A stretch of 64,000 nt of DNA, taken from Streptomyces sp. FIT100. Lineage in GTDB: Bacteria > Actinomycetota > Actinomycetes > Streptomycetales > Streptomycetaceae. Shown in pieces: positions 35,288 through 45,696 of this stretch; the first letter of the stretch is position 1; each line of letters starts with the position of its first letter. A model generated the notes under the pieces. It made no database searches. It was not told the origin of the DNA and saw only the letters and a program-made list of their open reading frames with translations. The stretch is from positions 6,791,526 through 6,855,525 of the forward strand of contig NZ_CP075715.1 of the NCBI RefSeq assembly GCF_024584805.1. Reading direction: 5' to 3'. A program made the translations under genes and the position numbers.

Positions 35288-36055
35288 CTACGGCGCGGTG
35301 AGGATCCGGGGCCCCTCGTCCGTGATCGCCACCGTGTGCTCGGCGTGGGCCGCGCGGGAACCGTCGGTCGTCCGCAGCGTCCACCCGTCGCGATCGGTCC
35401 AGTAGCCGTCGCCGCCGCCCCCGATCAGCATCGGCTCGATCGCGAGCACCATCCCGTGGCGCAGCGGCATGCCGCGGCCGGGGCGGCCCTCGTTGGGGAC
35501 GCCCGGGTCCTCGTGCATCGTCCGGCCCACGCCGTGCCCGCCGAAGCCGGACAGGATGCCGTATCCGGCGGCCCGGCAGACCCGGCCGATCGCATGGGAG
35601 ATGTCGCCGATGCGATTGCCGACGACCGCGGCGGCGATGCCCGCGTCCAGCGCCTCGTACGCCGTGTCGACGAGTCGGACGTCCGCCGGGCGGGGCCGGC
35701 CGACGGTGAAACTGATCGCCGAGTCGCCGACCCAGCCGTCCAGGACCGCGCCGCAGTCGATGCTCACGAGGTCGCCGTCGCGCAGCCGGTAGCCGTCCGG
35801 GACGCCGTGCACGATCGCGTCGTTGACGGACGCGCAGACGACGGCGGGGAACGGTGTGGGGGCCCAGTCCGGCCGGTAGTGCAGGAACGGCGAGCCGGCG
35901 CCCGCCTCGCGCAGCACGGCTCGCGCGCTCTCGTCCAGGTCCCGCAGTGTGACGCCCGTGGCGGCGCGGTCCCGTACGGCGGCGAGCGCCTCGGCGACGA
36001 CCCGCCCGGCGGCCCGCATGGCGTCCAGTGACGCATCTGTCTTGATCTCCACCAT
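35288..36055 (-). CDS. map: Methionine aminopeptidase, type I
   Basis: 255 aa. Metal ligands are in SIDCGAVLDGWVGDSAISF (two Asp), GHGVGRTMHEDP (His), LAIEPML (Glu) and AAHAEHTVAIT (Glu), the five-ligand set of MAP1. It removes the initiator Met from new proteins. This copy lacks ribosomal-protein neighbours. It is divergent from a mini-XRE regulator with only 41 bp between starts, so its expression is probably controlled by that regulator, unlike a housekeeping map (inference). Confidence 0.92.
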   Translation of the reverse strand: MVEIKTDASLDAMRAAGRVVAEALAAVRDRAATGVTLRDLDESARAVLREAGAGSPFLHYRPDWAPTPFPAVVCASVNDAIVHGVPDGYRLRDGDLVSIDCGAVLDGWVGDSAISFTVGRPRPADVRLVDTAYEALDAGIAAAVVGNRIGDISHAIGRVCRAAGYGILSGFGGHGVGRTMHEDPGVPNEGRPGRGMPLRHGMVLAIEPMLIGGGGDGYWTDRDGWTLRTTDGSRAAHAEHTVAITDEGPRILTAP

Positions 36056-36060
36056 GCCAA

Positions 36061-36090
36061 TTACTATACCGGTCGGGGCGGTATTACCAT
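36061..36090. promoter_or_regulatory. Divergent promoter/operator between map and the XRE gene
   Basis: The 41-bp intergenic region contains ATACCG (36066-36071), 7 bp, CGGTAT (36079-36084), an exact inverted repeat. A TACTAT box at 36063-36068 could be the -10 of the plus-strand gene, and TAATAC (reverse of 36081-36086) the -10 for map. The repeat therefore overlaps both candidate -10 boxes, as expected for a repressor site. The base composition is strikingly AT-rich for this DNA. Confidence 0.6.
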
Positions 36091-36096
36091 GACGGC

Positions 36097-36348
36097 ATGG
36101 TGCGCACCCCTCTCACCCCCGAAGAGCGTGAACGCGGCGAGCGGCTCGGCCGGTTGCTCCGCGAGGCGCGCGGCTCCCGCAGCATGGTGGAGGTCGCGGC
36201 CGCCGCCGGAGTCTCCGCCGAGACCCTGCGCAAGATCGAGACGGGCCGTGCGCCGACGCCCGCCTTCTTCACCGTCGCGGCACTGGCGGGGGCACTGGGC
36301 CTGTCCATGGACGAGCTCATGGCGCGCTGTGCCCTCGTGCCCGTGTGA
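36097..36348 (+). CDS. Small XRE-family HTH regulator
   Basis: 83 aa, a single helix-turn-helix domain and little else: RLGRLLREARGSRSMVEVAA, GVSAETLRKIETGRAPTP, FFTVAALAGALGLSMDEL. The recognition helix lies around SAETLRKIE. No ligand domain. It is divergent from map across an exact inverted repeat, so it is a likely autoregulator and map regulator (inference). The PPOX gene follows 22 bp later and may be co-transcribed. Confidence 0.88.
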   Translation: MVRTPLTPEERERGERLGRLLREARGSRSMVEVAAAAGVSAETLRKIETGRAPTPAFFTVAALAGALGLSMDELMARCALVPV

Positions 36349-36370
36349 CACGAGGCCGTAGGGTCGCGCC

Positions 36371-36760
36371 ATGGACCTCCAGGAGCTCGCCCGCGCCAAG
36401 TACGTCAGCCTCACCACCTTCCGCAAGGACGGCACGGGCGTCGCCACGCCCGTCTGGTTCGCCGTCGACGCCGGTGTGCTGTACGTCTGGACCCGCTCCG
36501 ACTCGTGGAAGGTCAAACGGCTGCGCCGGGACGACCGCGTGACCCTCACCGCGTGCGATGTGCGCGGCCGGATCGCGCCGGGCGCGGAGCAGGCGGAGGG
36601 TACGGCGCGACTGCTGGACGGCGATCAGCTGAAGCGGGTCCGCGGTCTCCTCGCCCGCAAGTACACCTGGCAGTTCTGGCTCGTCGACCGGCCGGCCGCC
36701 CTGGTGCGCCTCGGCAAGCGCCCGCACACGGGTATCGCGGTGACGCCGCGGACACGTTGA
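36371..36760 (+). CDS. PPOX-class F420-dependent flavin/deazaflavin oxidoreductase family protein
   Basis: 129 aa split-barrel protein beginning MDLQELARAKYVSLTTFRKD, with GVATPVWFAVDAGVLYVWTR and KVKRLRRDDRVTLTACDVRG, the usual pattern of the actinobacterial PPOX/F420 subgroup. Members bind F420 or FMN and reduce varied substrates. The last four residues and stop lie in a 27-bp sequence repeated exactly in the next gene (37362-37388). Confidence 0.85.
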   Translation: MDLQELARAKYVSLTTFRKDGTGVATPVWFAVDAGVLYVWTRSDSWKVKRLRRDDRVTLTACDVRGRIAPGAEQAEGTARLLDGDQLKRVRGLLARKYTWQFWLVDRPAALVRLGKRPHTGIAVTPRTR

Positions 36761-37388
36761 GCGATCCGCACCGCCGCTGAAAACTGCGCGTAGCGGTCCC
36801 GTAACACGGCTGGGGTCGAATGCCTGCGAACCCGAGGCGGAAGAGGCGGGCCCACGATGGCGGTCTATCAACTCCCCGTGGAAGTGAGGGCGTTCGCTCA
36901 GTACCTGAGGGAGCTGACGGAGCGCCTCGACCGGGACGGCGGCTGGTACGGCGTCTTCCGGCAGCGAGACCCTGACGGGCTCCTCGCGTGCCTGAAGGGC
37001 GCGGAGGTCCCGCCCTGGGACGTGGTGGAGTCGCTGCTCGACGACCTCGCGGCGGCGGGCGGCGGCGAGGACGTGCACCGGCGCAGGACGGCGCAGGGCC
37101 GGGCCCTGCACGCGGCGGCCGCCGCCGCCCACGACCGCCGCCCCGGCGGCCGCGAGGCCCTCCGGCAGCGCCTGGAGCTGATGCGCCGCGCGCAGGCGCA
37201 CGCGATGGAGCGCGGCGACACGCTGCTGCGGCAACTGGCCGCCGTGGCCGAGGACAGCCCGGAGTACCAGCGCCTCGCGAACGAACTGTCGTGGACCAAC
37301 GACGACCACACCCGCGCGACCGCGCGGGTCGCCGAACTGGCCGCCCGTATCGCGGCGCTGCCCGCGGACACGTTGAGCGATCCGCACC
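36746..37388. repeat. 27-bp exact direct repeat pair (36746-36772 and 37362-37388)
   Basis: Two identical 27-bp segments beginning CCGCGGACACGTTGAGCGAT. The first spans the stop codon of the PPOX gene. The second is inside the coding region of the next gene (encoding the segment around ALPADTLSDPH). Exact identity over 27 bp is unlikely by chance and suggests a copying event. Confidence 0.85.
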
Positions 37389-38440
37389 CGCAGCCGGGTT
37401 GGGGCCGGCCACGGCCCGGCTCCGGGCAGCCGGCCGCCGCGGAGGCCGCCCCCGGGGAGGGGGCCGGGCTCCGGGCCGCCCCGGCCTCCGGCCTGCCGGG
37501 GGTGCCGGCTTCCGGGGTCTCCGCCGAGGCGCGGACGCCGGAGCCCGGCCCGGCCGGCGACCCCTACGTGCCGTCCCCGGCCGGGTTCCCCGACGCGTGG
37601 TTCCGTGACGGCGAAACCGGCGGGGGAAGCCCGGCCGAGGGGCAGGCGGAGGCCGGCGGGCCCGCACAGGCGCCCAGGCGGCGCGGTGGTGCCGGGAAGC
37701 GGCGGCCGCGCGGGGCGCGGTACGCCTGGCTGGACGTGGAGGACGACGACGGCGAGCAGGCAGGCGGCGGCGAGGCCGTCGCCGTGCCCGTACTGCCCGT
37801 GGCCGACGTACGGCCGCGCGGGGCGCGGTTCGGCGGGGGAGAACGCGAGCAGGACACCGGGACGGACACCGGGACGGCGGAACCGGCGGCCGCATCCGCC
37901 GCTTCCGCGGACGCGCACCGCGCCGCCACCGAGACCGTCGCCGCGCTCCTGCGGCTGCGCGCCGGCGGCCGCAGCGGCGAGGCGCACGCCCTGCTCTGCG
38001 AGGCCGCCGTGCGTCCGTCCGGCTGGCTGCCGGTGCTCGCGGCCGAGCTGAACCGCGCCGGACTCGGCGCCGACTGGGCGACCCTGCTCTGGGAGGCCGC
38101 GTCGCTGCCGCCCGAGCGGCTCGCCGAGGCCGCGGGCGCGCTCGCCGCGGCGGGCAGGCCGGAGGACTGCGGGCAACTGCTGCGCCAGGGCGTCGCCCGC
38201 CCGGCAGCCGAGATCGCCCACGCCGTGCTCGCCCTCACCGACGCCGGCGGGCGCAGCGAGGCCGACGCCCTCCTCGCCGCGTTCGTCCGGGCCCGTACCC
38301 CCGAGGACGCCGCCCAGCTCGCCGCCACCGATCCGCGCAGGCTCGTCCCGCACCTGCTCTCCGCGGCCCGTGCGGTCTCCGGTGACCGGGAGCGCGATCT
38401 CGCCCACGCGCTGCGTGTCGCAGGATTCGTAAGCGCCTGA
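36857..38440 (+). CDS. Conserved actinobacterial hypothetical protein with helical C-terminal repeats
   Basis: 527 aa. An N-terminal domain (about 1-170) is helical (AVYQLPVEVRAFAQYLRELT, then LRQRLELMRRAQAHAMERGD). A disordered Gly/Pro/Ala-rich middle spans about 175-340. The C-terminal roughly 170 residues are helical and repeat-like (VAALLRLRAGGRSGEAHALL, LPPERLAEAAGALAAAGRPE, AVLALTDAGGRSEADALLAA), reminiscent of TPR/PPR-type solenoids. No enzymatic motif. I would not assign a function. Confidence 0.72.
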   Translation: MAVYQLPVEVRAFAQYLRELTERLDRDGGWYGVFRQRDPDGLLACLKGAEVPPWDVVESLLDDLAAAGGGEDVHRRRTAQGRALHAAAAAAHDRRPGGREALRQRLELMRRAQAHAMERGDTLLRQLAAVAEDSPEYQRLANELSWTNDDHTRATARVAELAARIAALPADTLSDPHPQPGWGRPRPGSGQPAAAEAAPGEGAGLRAAPASGLPGVPASGVSAEARTPEPGPAGDPYVPSPAGFPDAWFRDGETGGGSPAEGQAEAGGPAQAPRRRGGAGKRRPRGARYAWLDVEDDDGEQAGGGEAVAVPVLPVADVRPRGARFGGGEREQDTGTDTGTAEPAAASAASADAHRAATETVAALLRLRAGGRSGEAHALLCEAAVRPSGWLPVLAAELNRAGLGADWATLLWEAASLPPERLAEAAGALAAAGRPEDCGQLLRQGVARPAAEIAHAVLALTDAGGRSEADALLAAFVRARTPEDAAQLAATDPRRLVPHLLSAARAVSGDRERDLAHALRVAGFVSA

Positions 38441-38551
38441 AAACGTACGGTATACGCTGTTTGTCGACCGCTCGGGTGCGAAACATGATCGACACTGGTG
38501 GTTGACGACGATGGTCTTGCCCCAGTGTGTGACGGGGCTTACGTTCTCCTC

Positions 38552-38576
38552 CTACGCACCGTGTCTACGTGCGTAG
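38552..38576. promoter_or_regulatory. Operator-like inverted repeat upstream of pyrimidine operon
   Basis: CTACGCAC (38552-38559), a 9-bp spacer, GTGCGTAG (38569-38576): a perfect 8-9-8 inverted repeat 33 bp before the operon's first ATG. It is placed where a repressor would block transcription or early elongation. The regulator is not encoded in the adjacent sequence. Confidence 0.6.
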
Positions 38577-38609
38577 AAGCTCTCTGACGTCCTGTCGAAG
38601 GAGCAGCTC

Positions 38610-39452
38610 ATGACCAACGTCGTACGCGCCGCACTGGTCCAGGCGACCTGGACCGGCGACACCGAATCGATGATCGCCAAGCACGAGGAGCACGCCCGTG
38701 AGGCGGCCCGGCAGGGTGCCAAGGTCATCGGCTTCCAGGAGGTCTTCAACGCGCCGTACTTCTGCCAGGTGCAGGAGGCGGAGCACTACCGCTGGGCCGA
38801 GCCCGTCCCGGACGGCCCCACGGTGCTGCGCATGCGCGACCTCGCCCGGGAGACCGGCATGGTGATCGTCGTCCCCGTCTTCGAGATCGAGGGCTCCGGC
38901 TTCTACTACAACACCGCGGCGGTGATCGACGCCGACGGCACCTACCTCGGCAAGTACCGCAAGCACCACATCCCTCAGGTCAAGGGCTTCTGGGAGAAGT
39001 ACTACTTCAAGCCGGGCAACGCCGGCTGGCCCGTCTTCGACACCGCCGTCGGCAGAGTCGGCGTGTACATCTGCTACGACCGCCACTTCCCCGAGGGCTG
39101 GCGCCAGCTCGGCCTCAACGGCGCCCAGTTGGTGTACAACCCGTCCGCGACCTCCCGCGGCCTGTCCGGCTACCTGTGGCAGCTGGAGCAGCCCGCGGCC
39201 GCCGTCGCCAACGAGTACTTCATCGCCGCGATCAACCGCGTCGGCCAGGAGGAGTACGGCGACAACGACTTCTACGGCACCAGCTACTTCGTCGACCCGC
39301 GCGGCCAGTTCGTCGGCGACGTGGCGAGCGACAAGGAGGAGGAACTGCTCGTCAGGGACCTCGACTTCGGACTGATCGAGCACGTGCGGCAGCAGTGGGC
39401 GTTCTACCGCGACCGCAGGCCCGACGCCTACGACGGGCTGGTGCGGCCGTGA
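38610..39452 (+). CDS. Beta-ureidopropionase / N-carbamoyl amidohydrolase (nitrilase superfamily)
   Basis: 280 aa. The nitrilase triad is visible: Glu44 (GFQEVFNAPYF), Lys118 (YLGKYRKHHIP) and Cys155 (VGVYICYDRHFPEGWR). The sequence is of the N-carbamyl-beta-alanine/N-carbamoylputrescine branch. Next to dihydropyrimidinase it is best read as the enzyme hydrolysing N-carbamoyl-beta-alanine to beta-alanine, CO2 and ammonia. It is preceded by GAAGGAG. The stop overlaps the aminotransferase GTG. Confidence 0.9.
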   Translation: MTNVVRAALVQATWTGDTESMIAKHEEHAREAARQGAKVIGFQEVFNAPYFCQVQEAEHYRWAEPVPDGPTVLRMRDLARETGMVIVVPVFEIEGSGFYYNTAAVIDADGTYLGKYRKHHIPQVKGFWEKYYFKPGNAGWPVFDTAVGRVGVYICYDRHFPEGWRQLGLNGAQLVYNPSATSRGLSGYLWQLEQPAAAVANEYFIAAINRVGQEEYGDNDFYGTSYFVDPRGQFVGDVASDKEEELLVRDLDFGLIEHVRQQWAFYRDRRPDAYDGLVRP

Positions 39453-40729
39453 ACGACCTGTACGACCGGCACCGGGCCGTCATCCCCGACTGGGTCGCCC
39501 TCTACTACCGGCAGCCCATCGAACTCACCCACGGCGAGGGGCGGTACGTCTGGGACGCCTCCGGCAACCGCTACCTCGACTTCTTCGGCGGCATCCTCAC
39601 CACCATGACCGCCCACGCGCTCCCCGAGGTCACCAAGGCGGTGAGCGAGCAGGCCGGACGGATCATCCACTCCTCCACGCTCTACCTCAACCGCCCCATG
39701 GTCGAGCTCGCCGAGCGCGTCGCCGCGCTCTCCGGCATCCCCGACGCCCGCGTCTTCTTCACCACCTCCGGCACCGAGGCGAACGACACCGCCCTGCTGC
39801 TGGCCACCGCGTACCGCGGTTCGAGCCAGATCCTCGCGATGCGCAACAGCTACCACGGCCGCTCCTTCTCGGCGGTCTCCGTCACCGGCAACCGCTCCTG
39901 GTCCCCGACCGGGCTCTCCCCCGTGCAGACGCTGTACGTGCACGGCGGCGTCCGCACCCGCGGGCCCTACGCCCACCTCTCCGACGCACAGTTCACCGAA
40001 GCCTGCGTCGCCGACCTGGAGGACCTGCTCGGCCACACCCACGACGTCGCCGCGCTGATCGCCGAACCGGTCCAGGGCGTCGGCGGCTTCACCTCCCCGC
40101 CCGACGGGCTGTACGCCGCGTTCCGCGAGGTGCTGGAGCGCCGCGGCATCCTGTGGATCTCCGACGAGGTGCAGACCGGCTGGGGCCGGACCGGCGACCA
40201 CTTCTGGGGCTGGCAGGCGCACGCCGAGAACGGCCCGCCGGACATGCTCACCTTCGCCAAGGGCATCGGCAACGGCATGTCCATCGGCGGCGTCGTCGCC
40301 CGCGCCGAGATCATGAACTGCCTCGACGCCAACTCCATCTCCACCTTCGGCGGCTCACCCGTCACCATGGCGGCGGGCCTGGCGAACCTCACGTACACGC
40401 TGGAGCACGATCTCCAGGGCAACGCCCGCCGCGTCGGCGGACTCCTCATCGAGCGGCTGCGCGCCATCGGCGCCGCCGTCCCCGCCGTCCGCGAGGTCCG
40501 CGGCCGCGGGCTGATGATCGGCGTCGAACTGGTGCGGCCCGGCACGGACGAGGCGGACCCGGAGGCGGCAGCCGCCGTACTCGAAGCCGCCCGCGAAGGC
40601 GGCCTGCTCATCGGCAAGGGCGGCGCCCACAACACCAGCGTGCTGCGCGTCGCGCCCCCGCTGTCGCTGACCGTCGCCGAGGCCGAGGAAGGCGCCGCGA
40701 TCCTCGAACGGGCCCTGCGCGGCATCTAG
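39449..40729 (+). CDS. Class III aminotransferase (probable beta-alanine aminotransferase)
   Basis: 426 aa. GTG 39449 overlaps the preceding stop (GTGA). PLP-fold landmarks: FFTTSGTEANDTALLLA, SYHGRSFSAVSVTGN, WISDEVQTGWGRTG (cofactor Asp), and Lys271 in LTFAKGIGNGMS forming the internal aldimine. It resembles AGXT2-type enzymes that accept beta-alanine. In this operon it would turn beta-alanine into malonate semialdehyde (inference from context). Stop TAG lies in a CTAG. Confidence 0.9.
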   Translation: MNDLYDRHRAVIPDWVALYYRQPIELTHGEGRYVWDASGNRYLDFFGGILTTMTAHALPEVTKAVSEQAGRIIHSSTLYLNRPMVELAERVAALSGIPDARVFFTTSGTEANDTALLLATAYRGSSQILAMRNSYHGRSFSAVSVTGNRSWSPTGLSPVQTLYVHGGVRTRGPYAHLSDAQFTEACVADLEDLLGHTHDVAALIAEPVQGVGGFTSPPDGLYAAFREVLERRGILWISDEVQTGWGRTGDHFWGWQAHAENGPPDMLTFAKGIGNGMSIGGVVARAEIMNCLDANSISTFGGSPVTMAAGLANLTYTLEHDLQGNARRVGGLLIERLRAIGAAVPAVREVRGRGLMIGVELVRPGTDEADPEAAAAVLEAAREGGLLIGKGGAHNTSVLRVAPPLSLTVAEAEEGAAILERALRGI

Positions 40730-40752
40730 TTCCACAAGGGAGACCAGGAACC

Positions 40753-42162
40753 ATGAGCAACCGCACCCTGATCCGCGGCGGACTGGTCATCACCGCCGCC
40801 GACGAGACCCATGCCGACGTCCTCGTCGAGGACGGCCGCATCGCCGCACTCGCCGCGCACGGCTCCACCGCCGCCGAGAGCTGGGCCGAGGCCGCCGACC
40901 GCACCCTCGACGCCACCGGGAAGTACGTCATCCCGGGCGGTGTGGACGCCCACACCCACATGGAGCTGCCCTTCGGCGGCACCTTCGCCTCCGACACCTT
41001 CGAGACCGGCACCCGGGCCGCCGCCTGGGGCGGCACCACCACCATCGTGGACTTCGCCGTCCAGTCGGTCGGGCAGAGCCTGCGCGAGGGACTCGACGCC
41101 TGGTACGCGAAGGCCGACGGCAACTGCGCCGTCGACTACGCCTTCCACATGATCATGGCCGACGTCAATGAGTCCTCGCTCAAGGAGATGGACCTCCTCG
41201 TCGAGGAGGGAGTCACCTCCTTCAAGCTCTTCATGGCCTACCCCGGCGTCTTCTACAGCGACGACGGACAGATCCTGCGCGCCATGCAGCGCGGCTCCGC
41301 CAACGGCGGGCTGATCATGATGCACGCCGAGAACGGCATCGCCATCGACGTCCTCGTCGAACAGGCCCTGGCCCGCGGCGAGACCGACCCGCGCTACCAC
41401 GGCGAAGTACGCAAGGTGCTGCTGGAGGCGGAGGCCACCCACCGCGCCATCCAGCTCGCCCGGGTCGCGGGAGCACCCGTCTACGTCGTCCACGTCTCGG
41501 CCGAGGAGGCCGTCGCGGAGCTCGTCACCGCGCGCGACAAGGGGCTGAACGTCTTCGGCGAGACCTGCCCGCAGTACCTGTTCCTGTCCACCGACAACCT
41601 CGCCGAGCCGGACTTCGAAGGCGCCAAGTACGTGTGCAGCACACCGCTGCGACCCAGGGAGCACCAGGCGGCGCTCTGGCGCGGGCTGCGCACCAACGAC
41701 CTCCAGGTGGTCTCCACCGACCACTGCCCCTTCTGCTTCTCCGGCCAGAAGGAGCTCGGCCGGGGCGACTTCTCCAAGATCCCCAACGGTCTGCCGGGCG
41801 TGGAGAACCGCATGGACCTGCTCCACCAGGCCGTGCTCGACGGGCACATCTCCCGGCGGCGGTGGATCGAGATCGCCTGCGCGAGCCCCGCCCGGATGTT
41901 CGGGCTCTACCCGAAGAAGGGCACCATCGCGCCCGGCGCCGACGCCGACATCGTCATCTACGACCCGGGCGCCTCACAGGTCCTGTCGGCCGAGACGCAC
42001 CACATGAACGTCGACTACTCGGCGTACGAGGGCAAGCGGATCACCGGCCAGGTGGAGACCGTCCTCTCGCGCGGCGAGACCGTCATCGACCGGCGGGAGT
42101 TCACCGGCCGCGCCGGCCACGGCGTGTACACCCCGCGCTCCACGTGCCAGTACCTGAACTAG
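40753..42162 (+). CDS. hydA: Dihydropyrimidinase / D-hydantoinase
   Basis: 469 aa amidohydrolase. Metal site: VDAHTHMELP (His67, His69), carbamylated Lys158 in SFKLFMAYPG, YVVHVSAEEA (His), and STDHCPFCFSGQK (Asp). The pyrimidine-specific PNGLPGVENRMDLL loop is present. It opens dihydrouracil, dihydrothymine or hydantoins to N-carbamoyl acids. The following gene starts 9 bp downstream, after AGGAGG that overlaps the TAG stop. Confidence 0.93.
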   Translation: MSNRTLIRGGLVITAADETHADVLVEDGRIAALAAHGSTAAESWAEAADRTLDATGKYVIPGGVDAHTHMELPFGGTFASDTFETGTRAAAWGGTTTIVDFAVQSVGQSLREGLDAWYAKADGNCAVDYAFHMIMADVNESSLKEMDLLVEEGVTSFKLFMAYPGVFYSDDGQILRAMQRGSANGGLIMMHAENGIAIDVLVEQALARGETDPRYHGEVRKVLLEAEATHRAIQLARVAGAPVYVVHVSAEEAVAELVTARDKGLNVFGETCPQYLFLSTDNLAEPDFEGAKYVCSTPLRPREHQAALWRGLRTNDLQVVSTDHCPFCFSGQKELGRGDFSKIPNGLPGVENRMDLLHQAVLDGHISRRRWIEIACASPARMFGLYPKKGTIAPGADADIVIYDPGASQVLSAETHHMNVDYSAYEGKRITGQVETVLSRGETVIDRREFTGRAGHGVYTPRSTCQYLN

Positions 42163-42171
42163 GAGGTCCCC

Positions 42172-43170
42172 GTGGACTTCGGACTCGTCCTCCAGACCGA
42201 TCCACCCGCCTCGGAAGTCGTGGGCCTGATGCGGCGCGCCGAGCGCAACGGCTTCCGCTACGGCTGGACCTTCGACTCCGCGGTGCTGTGGCAGGAGCCG
42301 TTCGTCATCTACAGCCAGATCCTGGAGCACACGCGGAAGCTGCACGTCGGCCCGATGGTGACCAACCCCGGGACCAGGACCTGGGAGGTCACCGCGTCGA
42401 CCTTCGCCACGCTCAACGACATGTACGGCAACCGGACGGTGTGCGGCATCGGCCGCGGCGACTCCGCCATGCGCGTCGCCGGCCGCAAGCCCAACACCCT
42501 GGCCAGGCTCGGTGAGGCGATCCCCGTCATCCGCGACCTCGCCGAGGGCCGCGAGGCCGTCGTCGACGGCCGGCCCGTGCGGATCCCCTGGGTGCGCGAC
42601 GGCAAGCTGCCGGTGTGGATGGCGGCGTACGGGCCGAAGGCGCTGGAGCTCGCCGGGCAGAAGGCCGACGGCTTCATCCTCCAGCTCGCCGACCCCTACC
42701 TCACCGAGTGGATGGTGAAGGCCGTGCGCGAGGCGGCGGCGCAGGCGGGCCGCGACCCGGACGCGGTCACGATCTGCGTCGCGGCACCGGCGTACGTCGG
42801 CGACGACCTGGCCCACGCACGCGACCAGTGCCGCTGGTTCGGCGGCATGGTCGGCAACCATGTCGCGGACCTGGTCACCCGGTACGGCGAGCACTCCGAC
42901 ATGGTGCCGGAGGCCCTGACCGCGTACATCAAGGAGCGCCAGGGCTACGACTACAGCCACCACGGGCGCGCCGGGAACCCGTCGACGGACTTCGTGCCGG
43001 ACGAGATCGTCGACCGCTTCTGCCTCCTCGGGCCCGTCTCCGCGCACATCGAGAAGCTGGAGGCGCTGCGGGGTCTCGGCGTGGACCAGTTCGCGGTGTA
43101 CGCGATGCACGACGCGCGCGAGGCCGTGATCGACGCGTACGGGGAGCACGTCATCCCGGCCGTCGGCTGA
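42172..43170 (+). CDS. LLM-class F420-dependent oxidoreductase (CPS_4043-like)
   Basis: 332 aa from GTG 42172 (AGGAGG). Luciferase-like TIM barrel with MDFGLVLQTDPPASEVVGLM, KLHVGPMVTNPGTRTWEVTA, GIGRGDSAMRVAGRKPN, LPVWMAAYGPKALELAGQ and ADGFILQLADP. This is the F420 subgroup I associate with TIGR03842. The position inside a complete pyrimidine-degradation operon that lacks a classical dihydropyrimidine dehydrogenase suggests it may reduce uracil/thymine or act on a pathway intermediate. That role is inference only. Confidence 0.88.
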   Translation: MDFGLVLQTDPPASEVVGLMRRAERNGFRYGWTFDSAVLWQEPFVIYSQILEHTRKLHVGPMVTNPGTRTWEVTASTFATLNDMYGNRTVCGIGRGDSAMRVAGRKPNTLARLGEAIPVIRDLAEGREAVVDGRPVRIPWVRDGKLPVWMAAYGPKALELAGQKADGFILQLADPYLTEWMVKAVREAAAQAGRDPDAVTICVAAPAYVGDDLAHARDQCRWFGGMVGNHVADLVTRYGEHSDMVPEALTAYIKERQGYDYSHHGRAGNPSTDFVPDEIVDRFCLLGPVSAHIEKLEALRGLGVDQFAVYAMHDAREAVIDAYGEHVIPAVG

Positions 43171-43271
43171 CCGGCGCGACGGCCGCGGGGTGCGCCGCGG
43201 CGCACCGGCGCCACCGCCGCAGGCCGCCCGCCGCGGCGCACCCACGCAACCCCCACCGAAAGGTCCGCGCC

Positions 43272-44801
<1,530 letters not shown>

Positions 44802-45694
44802 ACTCGTCCGGACCCGGCGGACAGGCTTCCGATGGCGTCACTCGCGCCGGGGCGCAGCCACAAGCCGGACGTACTTGCCCTCATCCGTCCTCACCCAGAC
44901 CACTGGCCAAGGAGACCGAACTCCGCTCCGTGCAAGGGAGGCGGCAGACAGCGGGGCCATGAAGCGTTCGCTCCCGAAGGAAGGCGTCGACGGACGTCAG
45001 GATCTGTGTCCTTGGAGTCACCTCCCCGGCACGCGTGTAGTTGATGTCGGGGCCGGTGCTCCCCTGGCCGTCCACCCGCTTTTCGGGCGGCGGCCGAACG
45101 TGTCGGACTCGTTGCTGCGGATCCGGCGTGAGGGATTCGGCAAACGACTTGATGAGCTTCTACGAGACGCAGTGATGCAGAGTCTGTTGGACTCCCGGGT
45201 GAGGCCGACAACTCCCTGTGAGGCAGTCTGCTGATGTCTCTCCGTCAGCCTGGCGCCTTCTGCCGCGTCGGGGGCGTCGAGGGCCTGGCTCATCACTGCC
45301 TTCGCGGCGTCCATGTCCTTGGCGGGCACGCGACTCGCGCTGGCCCGGCGGCAACGCGCTTTCAAGTGCCGCCGCCCCTGCCGTTTCATCGCTCCGGGTC
45401 AGAGCACCGGCGGCCGTTCAGCACAGGCGTCGGGCCCCTGCGAGCCGAAGGCAGTCGTTGTACTCCCCAGGCCCCCAGGCGGGAGGAATTTGCCAGCTGG
45501 ACGAGGAACGGAAGCATCTGCTGGCCGACCCACGCGTACGAGACGAAGCTGGACATGGACGTCACCCAGGTAAGCGAGCAGGAGCCGGCTCTCTCCGGCT
45601 TCGGCACAGCGCCCTGACGGGTCGCTCCTCTCACAGCGGACTTCTCCACGCTACGAGGGAAGGGGCAGATGGCTTCTCATGAGGAGGTCGCCTC
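44802..45694. other. Gene-poor left flank of the CDPS island
   Basis: About 890 bp of mixed composition, less GC-rich than the flanking operon. Several short frames occur on both strands (for example 45018-45389 minus and 44875-45234 plus). None shows a recognisable domain or ribosome site, and most overlap each other. It looks like decayed DNA at an island border. Confidence 0.5.
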
Positions 45695-45696
45695 CT
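45682..45696. terminator. Small hairpin at the end of the CDPS operon
   Basis: AGGAGG-TCG-CCTCCT forms a 6-bp stem that overlaps the methyltransferase stop codon. It is a weak terminator candidate for the minus-strand operon. Confidence 0.35.

Noticed and set aside
45018..45389. Minus-strand frame of 123 codons in the island's left flank
   Set aside because: Composition is mixed, it overlaps other equally long frames and no motif or ribosome site is seen.
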